A DNA stretch of 37,214 nucleotides from Myxococcus sp. RHSTA-1-4 (GTDB lineage: Bacteria; Myxococcota; Myxococcia; Myxococcales; Myxococcaceae): NCBI RefSeq assembly GCF_020037125.1, contig NZ_JAIQDG010000061.1, positions 1 through 37,214 of the forward strand. The letters run 5' to 3'. The notes beneath the pieces were generated by a model that was given only the letters and a program-made list of their open reading frames with translations, had not been told where the DNA came from and ran no database searches. This document shows positions 32,489 through 37,214 of the stretch, in pieces. The translations under genes and the position numbers were made by a program. Position 1 is the first letter of the stretch, and each line of letters starts with the position of its first letter.

Positions 32489-33883
32489 ATGGCGTACAGG
32501 ATGAACATGCCTCCGAAGGAGGTGCGGGCGTCGCAGAAGCTGTTCGGTACGGACGGCGTGCGCGGCAAGGCGAACGTCTACCCGATGACGGCCGAGGTGG
32601 CGATGCAGCTCGGGCGTGCGCTCGCGTTCCTCATCCGCAACGGGCCGCACCGTCACCGCGTCATCATCGGCAAGGACACGCGGCTGTCGGGCTACATGCT
32701 CGAGCAGGCGCTGGCCGCCGGCATCATCTCCATGGGCGTGGACGTGGAGCTCGTGGGCCCGCTGCCGACGCCGGGCATCTCCAACCTCACCACCTCCATG
32801 CGGGCGGACGCGGGCGCGGTCATCTCCGCTTCCCACAACCCGTACGAGGACAACGGCATCAAGTTCTTCTGGCGCGACGGCTTCAAGCTGCCGGACGAGA
32901 CGGAGGGGAAGATTGAGGAGCTGGTGTCCAGCGGCTCCATCGACTCCATCCGCCCCACGGCGACGAAGATTGGCCGGGCGTTCCGCATGGAGGACGCGCG
33001 CGGCCGCTACATCGTCTACCTGAAGGCCACCTTCCCCCGCGAGCTGACGCTGGAGGGGATGACCATCGTCGTCGACTGCGCCAACGGCGCGGCCTACAGG
33101 ACGGCCCCCTCCGTGCTGGAGGAGCTGGGCGCCAAGGTGATTACGCTCGGCGTGGAGCCGGACGGGAAGAACATCAACCACAAGTGCGGCGCGCTCTACC
33201 CGGAGAACCTGGCTCGCATGGTGGTGAAGCACGGCGCCCACCTGGGCATCGCGCTGGATGGTGACGCGGACCGGCTCATCGTCGTGGACGAGAAGGGCAA
33301 GGTCGTGGACGGCGACGCCATCATGGCCATCTGCACGAGCGAGCTCGTGGCGCGCAAGCAGCTCAAGAAGAAGACGCTCGTGGCCACGGTGATGAGCAAC
33401 ATCGGCCTGGAGCGCGCGGTGTCGCGCTGGGGCGTGAAGGTGGCCCGCACCCGCGTGGGCGACCGCCACGTCGTCGATGAGATGCGCCGCAACGGCTACA
33501 ACCTGGGCGGCGAGCAGAGCGGCCACCTCATCTTCCTGGACCACACCACCACCGGCGACGGCACCCTGGCGGCGCTGCAGTTGCTGGCGGTCATGTGCCG
33601 CGCGGGCAAGCCGCTGAGCGAGCTGGCCTCCATCTTCGAGCCGGTGCCCCAGACGCTGCTCAACGTGGCGGTGAAGCAGAAGAAGGAGCTGGGCGAGCTG
33701 CCGGAGGTGATGAAGGCCATCAAGAGCGTGGAGCAGCGGTTGGGCAAGTCGGGCCGCGTGCTGGTGCGCTTCTCCGGCACGGAGCCCAAGGTGCGCGTGC
33801 TCATCGAGGGCGAGGACGCCGCCCGGAACGAGGCGTACGCCAAGGAGATTGGCAACGCGCTCTCCAAGGCGCTCAACGGCTGA
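32489..33883 (+). CDS. glmM: Phosphoglucosamine mutase
   Basis: 464 residues. It interconverts glucosamine-6-phosphate and glucosamine-1-phosphate on the route to UDP-GlcNAc for peptidoglycan and LPS. LFGTDGVRGKANVYPMTAEV marks the N-terminus; the phosphoserine loop is ISASHNPYEDNGIKFF (active Ser115); the magnesium loop is LDGDADRLIVVD; the sugar-binding loop is GGEQSGHLIFLDHTTTGDG; and the phosphate-binding loop VRFSGTEPKVRVLIEG lies near the C-terminus. All four catalytic regions are intact. The first 15 residues are a non-conserved extension, so a later start is possible, but GGAG lies about 8 bp before ATG 32489. pdxJ follows 109 bp later. Confidence 0.97.
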   Translation: MAYRMNMPPKEVRASQKLFGTDGVRGKANVYPMTAEVAMQLGRALAFLIRNGPHRHRVIIGKDTRLSGYMLEQALAAGIISMGVDVELVGPLPTPGISNLTTSMRADAGAVISASHNPYEDNGIKFFWRDGFKLPDETEGKIEELVSSGSIDSIRPTATKIGRAFRMEDARGRYIVYLKATFPRELTLEGMTIVVDCANGAAYRTAPSVLEELGAKVITLGVEPDGKNINHKCGALYPENLARMVVKHGAHLGIALDGDADRLIVVDEKGKVVDGDAIMAICTSELVARKQLKKKTLVATVMSNIGLERAVSRWGVKVARTRVGDRHVVDEMRRNGYNLGGEQSGHLIFLDHTTTGDGTLAALQLLAVMCRAGKPLSELASIFEPVPQTLLNVAVKQKKELGELPEVMKAIKSVEQRLGKSGRVLVRFSGTEPKVRVLIEGEDAARNEAYAKEIGNALSKALNG

Positions 33884-33992
33884 GCGCCGCTTCAGGACGG
33901 TTGACTTCCGGACGCCGGCCGCGAAAAGAAGGGTCGGCGCGTACCGGGGCCATCGACAATCCCGGGGCCGCGCGTCAAGCGAGGTGCGGTCG

Positions 33993-34718
33993 ATGGGACA
34001 GCGACTGGGTGTCAACGTGGACCACGTGGCGACGCTGCGTCAGGCGAGGCGCACCACGTATCCGGATCCGGTGACGGCGGCGGCCCTGGCGGAGCTGGCC
34101 GGCGCGCAGCAGATCACCATCCACCTGCGCGAGGACCGGCGTCACATCCAGGACCGGGATTTGCGCATCCTCCGCGAGACGGTGCAGACGCTGCTCAACC
34201 TCGAGATGGCGGCCACCGCGGAGATGGTGAAGATCGCCTACGAGTACAAGCCGGACGTGGTGACGCTGGTGCCCGAGCGGCGCGAGGAGCTCACCACCGA
34301 GGGCGGCCTGGAGGTGGCGGGCCAGCGCGAGCACGTCGCGAAGATCATCAAGAACCTCAAGGACGGAGAGATTGCCGTCTCGCTGTTCATCGACCCGGAC
34401 CTGGACCAGGTGCGCGCGTCGCACAAGGTGAACGCGGACCGCATCGAGCTGCACACGGGGCGCTACTGCGAGGCGCGCAACGAGAAGGAGCGCGCGAGGG
34501 AATTGGCGCGCATCGTGGACGCGGCCAAGGCGGCGTCGAAGCTGGGCATGGGCGTGGCGGCGGGCCACGGGCTCAACTACGACAACGTGCAGGCGATTGC
34601 GCGCATCTCGGAGATCGACGAGCTGAACATCGGGCACGCGATTGTGGCGCGCGCGGTGCTGGTGGGCTTCGAGCGGGCGGTGCGGGAGATGTTGGACCTG
34701 ATGCGCAACCCGGGGTAG
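33993..34718 (+). CDS. pdxJ: Pyridoxine 5'-phosphate synthase
   Basis: 241 residues, the normal size. It condenses 1-deoxyxylulose-5-phosphate with 3-amino-2-oxopropyl phosphate to pyridoxine 5'-phosphate in the DXP-dependent vitamin B6 pathway. Signatures are LGVNVDHVATLRQARRTTYP at the N-terminus, QITIHLREDRRHIQDRDLRI, VTLVPERREELTTEGGL, then RIELHTGRYCEA and VAAGHGLNYDN. His and Glu residues of the active site are in these segments. ATG at 33993 has GAGGT about 8 bp upstream; the frame is open from 33849 but that part overlaps glmM. acpS begins 7 bp after the stop. The PLP made here would also serve KamDE and other PLP enzymes, though no regulatory link is visible. Confidence 0.97.
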   Translation: MGQRLGVNVDHVATLRQARRTTYPDPVTAAALAELAGAQQITIHLREDRRHIQDRDLRILRETVQTLLNLEMAATAEMVKIAYEYKPDVVTLVPERREELTTEGGLEVAGQREHVAKIIKNLKDGEIAVSLFIDPDLDQVRASHKVNADRIELHTGRYCEARNEKERARELARIVDAAKAASKLGMGVAAGHGLNYDNVQAIARISEIDELNIGHAIVARAVLVGFERAVREMLDLMRNPG

Positions 34719-34724
34719 CGCGGC

Positions 34725-35105
34725 ATGGGAATCGTCGGCCTGGGCCTGGACATCTGCTCCATCTCCCGCATCCAGCGCATCATGGACGGGCCGCGCGCGG
34801 AGGCGTTCCTCAACCGCGTGTACACGGAGGCGGAGCGGGCGCTGTGCGGCCAGCGGCATGACGCCGCCAGCGCCTACGCGGCGCGGTGGGCGGCGAAGGA
34901 AGCGCTGGTGAAGGCGCTGGGCGCGCCGCCGGGCATCCGCTGGAAGGACATGGAGGTGCGGAGGGACGGCGGGCCGCCGTACTTCGCGCTGTCCGGTGTG
35001 GCTCGCGAGGTGATGGAGGCGCGGGGGCTGGAGGCCTTCCTCGCGCTGTCCCATGACGCCGGCGTGGCCGCGGCCACGGTGGTGCTCCAGAAGAAAGGGG
35101 ATTGA
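34725..35105 (+). CDS. acpS: Holo-[acyl-carrier-protein] synthase
   Basis: 126 residues. It transfers 4'-phosphopantetheine from CoA to apo-ACP, enabling fatty acid synthesis. MGIVGLGLDICSISRIQRIM carries the magnesium-binding Asp9, and the second motif ARWAAKEALVKALG carries Glu59; the usual Phe of FAxKEA is Trp here, a mild change. The length matches the trimeric AcpS family, not the larger Sfp-type enzymes used for polyketide carriers. It sits 7 bp after pdxJ and 4 bp before nnr, clearly in one operon; the pdxJ-acpS-nnr-tsaE order is widespread in bacteria. Confidence 0.96.
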   Translation: MGIVGLGLDICSISRIQRIMDGPRAEAFLNRVYTEAERALCGQRHDAASAYAARWAAKEALVKALGAPPGIRWKDMEVRRDGGPPYFALSGVAREVMEARGLEAFLALSHDAGVAAATVVLQKKGD

Positions 35106-35109
35106 GCCG

Positions 35110-36645
35110 ATGCTGCCCGTTCTCACCGCCGCCCAGATGCGCGAAGCCGAGCAGCGTGCGGAAGTGCATCACGGAATGCCCTCCGCGCTGCTGATGGAGA
35201 ACGCGGGGCGCGGACTGGCGGAGGTGGCCCGGAGCGTGGCCGGCCCGGAAGCGCGCTTCACCGTGGTGTGCGGCCCCGGGAACAACGGTGGGGACGGGCT
35301 GGTGGCGGCGCGCTTCCTCCAGGAGGGCGGGGCGCGCGTGACGGTGGCGTTGGTGGGGGACGTGGCGAAGCTGACGGCGGAGGCTTCTCGGAACCTCACG
35401 GCGCTGAAGGGCTTCGGAGTGGTGCCGCGGCCGCTGGAGGCACTGCCTGAGCTGGGGCACGGGGACGTGGTGGTGGACGCGCTGTTCGGCACGGGCCTGA
35501 GCCGCGCGCCGGCGGGGGCGTTCGCGGAGGCGATTGGAGCCATCGCCCGGTGGCGGCGGGCGGGGGCGAAGGTGGTGGCGGCGGATGTGCCTTCCGGGTT
35601 GCAGAGCGACTCGGGCGAGCCGTTCTCGCCGTGCGTGGAGGCGGATGTCACGGTGTCCTTCGGCTTCCTGAAGCCGGGGCAGGTGCTGGAGCCCGGGTCC
35701 TCGCTGTGCGGGCGGGTGCGCCGGGTGGACATCGGCATGGGCGGGGAGACCTCGAAGGAGCTGTCCGGGCCGAGGCTGCTGGTGGTGGAGGAGGCGGACG
35801 CTCTCGGCACGCTGCCGGTGCGCAGGGCGGACTCGCACAAGGGCACCTACGGGCACGTGCTGGCGCTGGCCGGCAGCCGGGGGAAGACGGGGGCGGCGGC
35901 GCTGGTGGCGAAGGCGGCGCTACGCTCGGGCGCGGGGCTCGTCACGGTGGCGGCGCGAGGGGATGCGCTGGACCTGATTCAGGCGCACTCGGCGGAGATC
36001 ATGGGCGTCCCGCTGGAGGGGACCGGGCCGCTGGGAATGGGAGACCTGGACGCGCTGCTGGCGGCGACCGAGGGCAAGGACGCACTGGTGATGGGGCCGG
36101 GGATTCCGCGCGGCCCGGAGACCGGGGCGCTGATTGGTGAGTTGCTGTCGCGCGTGGAAGTGCCCGCGGTGCTGGACGCGGATGCGCTGAACGCGGTGGC
36201 CGCGGACCTGTCGGTGCTGCGGCGAGCCAAAGGGCCGGTGGTGCTCACGCCGCACCCGGGAGAGATGGCGCGGCTGACGGGGCGGTCGTCGAAGGAGGTC
36301 CAGGCGCAGCGGCTGGAGGTGGTGAAGCAGCTTGCCGCCGGGGTTGGGGTAACGGTGGTGCTGAAGGGCGACAGGACGCTGACGGCGCATCCGGATGGGC
36401 GCGTGTTCATCAACACCACGGGGAACGCGGGCATGGCCACGGGTGGCTCCGGGGATGTGCTGTCGGGCGTGTGTGGCGCGTTCCTGGCGCAGGCATTCCC
36501 GATGCCGGATGCGGTGTGGACGGCGGTGTATGCCCATGGATTGGCGGGAGACCTGGTGGCGGCGCGGCGCGGGCAGCTCGGTTTGATAGCCGGAGACCTG
36601 GTGGAGCAGGGACTCTGCGATGTCTGGGTTCGGTGGGGCCGATGA
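35110..36645 (+). CDS. nnr: Bifunctional NAD(P)H-hydrate epimerase / ADP-dependent NAD(P)HX dehydratase
   Basis: 511 residues. It repairs hydrated NADH and NADPH. The N-terminal NnrE (YjeF_N) domain, residues 1-~215, has LLMENAGRGLAEVA, VVCGPGNNGGDGLVAARFLQ and VVDALFGTGL. The C-terminal NnrD domain, a ribokinase-like fold (~225-511), has HKGTYGHVLALAGSRGKTGA, ALVMGPGIPRGPETGAL, VLTPHPGEMARLTG, then INTTGNAGMATGGSGDVLSG, whose GSGDVL carries the catalytic Asp. Both halves appear intact. ATG at 35110 lies 4 bp after the acpS stop. Its TGA overlaps the tsaE ATG (ATGA at 36642-36645), implying coupled translation. Confidence 0.96.
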   Translation: MLPVLTAAQMREAEQRAEVHHGMPSALLMENAGRGLAEVARSVAGPEARFTVVCGPGNNGGDGLVAARFLQEGGARVTVALVGDVAKLTAEASRNLTALKGFGVVPRPLEALPELGHGDVVVDALFGTGLSRAPAGAFAEAIGAIARWRRAGAKVVAADVPSGLQSDSGEPFSPCVEADVTVSFGFLKPGQVLEPGSSLCGRVRRVDIGMGGETSKELSGPRLLVVEEADALGTLPVRRADSHKGTYGHVLALAGSRGKTGAAALVAKAALRSGAGLVTVAARGDALDLIQAHSAEIMGVPLEGTGPLGMGDLDALLAATEGKDALVMGPGIPRGPETGALIGELLSRVEVPAVLDADALNAVAADLSVLRRAKGPVVLTPHPGEMARLTGRSSKEVQAQRLEVVKQLAAGVGVTVVLKGDRTLTAHPDGRVFINTTGNAGMATGGSGDVLSGVCGAFLAQAFPMPDAVWTAVYAHGLAGDLVAARRGQLGLIAGDLVEQGLCDVWVRWGR

Positions 36646-37127
36646 GCGCGGGGAATGCGACGCGGGTGCGGACGTTGCGGCTGACGTCGCCCGAGGAGAC
36701 ACATGCGCTCGGTGTACGGCTGGGGAAGCTGCTGCAGCCGGGCGACTTCGTGGGTCTGATTGGCGAGCTGGGGGCAGGGAAGACACACCTGGCGCGCGGC
36801 GTGGCAGAGGGCGCGGAGGTGCCTCGCTCCGAGGTGGCCAGCCCCACGTTCGCCATCGTGTATCCGTACTCGGGGCGGATTCCGCTGTACCACGCGGACC
36901 TGTACCGGCTGACGAACTACGACGACCTGTACTCCACCGGCTTCCTGGACATGGTGGAGGCCGGGGATGGCGCCTCGCTGGTGGAGTGGCTGGACCGCAT
37001 TCCCGAGGCCGCGCCTCGTGAGCACCTGCGGGTGACGTTGAGGCACTCCGGTGGGGACGCGCGCGAGCTCACCGCGGAGGCGTATGGCACGCGGCCCGCT
37101 GCGCTGCTCGAGGCGTGGATGCCTTGA
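36642..37127 (+). CDS. tsaE: tRNA threonylcarbamoyladenosine biosynthesis ATPase TsaE
   Basis: 161 residues, the standard size. With TsaB, TsaD and TsaC it installs the t6A modification at position 37 of ANN-decoding tRNAs; TsaE is the ATPase that drives the cycle. The Walker A is GELGAGKT (41-48) in LIGELGAGKTHLARGV; switch I is SPTFAIVYPYSG; the conserved YHADLYRLTNYDDL and LVEWLDRIPEA segments follow. The start overlaps the nnr stop by 4 bases. It is the last complete gene of the glmM-to-tsaE block in this window. The frame is open far upstream inside nnr, but the conserved part begins at the chosen ATG. Confidence 0.96.
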   Translation: MSAGNATRVRTLRLTSPEETHALGVRLGKLLQPGDFVGLIGELGAGKTHLARGVAEGAEVPRSEVASPTFAIVYPYSGRIPLYHADLYRLTNYDDLYSTGFLDMVEAGDGASLVEWLDRIPEAAPREHLRVTLRHSGGDARELTAEAYGTRPAALLEAWMP

Positions 37128-37141
37128 ATCCCGCCTCATTC

Positions 37142-37214
37142 ATGACGCAGCAGGGAATCGCCCAAGGCAAGGCGCTGCCCGGCGGTGCCTGGGCCATGGC
37201 GGTCCATCGAAAAA
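37142..37214 (+). CDS. Possible 5' end of the next gene (partial)
   Basis: From ATG 37142 the frame MTQQGIAQGKALPGGAWAMA is open to the right edge, 14 bp after the tsaE stop and in the same direction. No ribosome binding site of good quality is visible and only 24 codons can be read, so neither existence nor function can be established. Confidence 0.3.
   Translation, partial: MTQQGIAQGKALPGGAWAMAVHRK

Noticed and set aside
31970..34015. Open frame of about 680 codons on the minus strand across folP and glmM
   Set aside because: It spans two clear housekeeping genes on the other strand and is Arg/Leu/His-rich low complexity with no ribosome binding site.

Overview
The window looks like a chromosomal segment from a myxobacterium, most likely the Myxococcaceae (Myxococcus, Corallococcus or Pyxidicoccus). 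Base composition is very GC-rich, third codon positions are almost all G or C, and several genes belong to families known mainly from myxobacteria: two tandem TIGR04563-type proteins, a PP2C phosphatase fused to a cyclic-nucleotide-binding domain, and a three-hairpin RNA candidate resembling Pxr. This assignment rests on family recognition by eye; no database search was run.

Layout. 1-1562 is decayed: the wreck of an IS91/IS801-type transposase lies next to the 5' half of a tRNA-Met(CAT) gene that still has a plausible promoter. 1563-8768 holds envelope and signalling genes: a DUF4349 lipoprotein, a small conserved-looking protein, a predicted outer-membrane barrel, an FHA protein followed by a PP2C-cNMP phosphatase, a Met-rich coiled-coil protein and a ~990-residue membrane-anchored protein of carboxypeptidase-regulatory-like repeats. 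8831-12372 carries coaBC, a family 4 uracil-DNA glycosylase with a long disordered N-terminus, and an esterase.

13402-21587 is the metabolic core. It encodes beta-lysine catabolism: kdd, then (after a glyoxalase-like gene and a divergent katB-ankB catalase pair) kamD, a small secreted protein, kamE, kal and kce, packed with 4-base overlaps. Together they would take beta-lysine through 3,5-diaminohexanoate and 5-amino-3-oxohexanoate to acetoacetate and crotonyl-CoA. No lysine 2,3-aminomutase (kamA) and no CoA-transferase are present here. The katB/kamD divergent region carries four dyads of one pattern, CACCG-N6-CGGTG, which look like an operator array.

21743-26180 holds an SDR oxidoreductase, a methyltransferase, a small periplasmic coiled-coil protein, a ChaN-like protein with an unassigned C-terminal half, and the two tandem TIGR04563 genes with a good sigma70-type promoter. 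The 455-bp gap before tilS contains three consecutive strong hairpins ending in a T-rich tract on the minus strand, the best candidate RNA gene in the window.

26636-37127 is housekeeping: tilS, ftsH (with a strong terminator), a divergent pirin, folP with a ~125-residue N-terminal extension, then glmM, pdxJ, acpS, nnr and tsaE in tight succession. A further gene may begin at the right edge.
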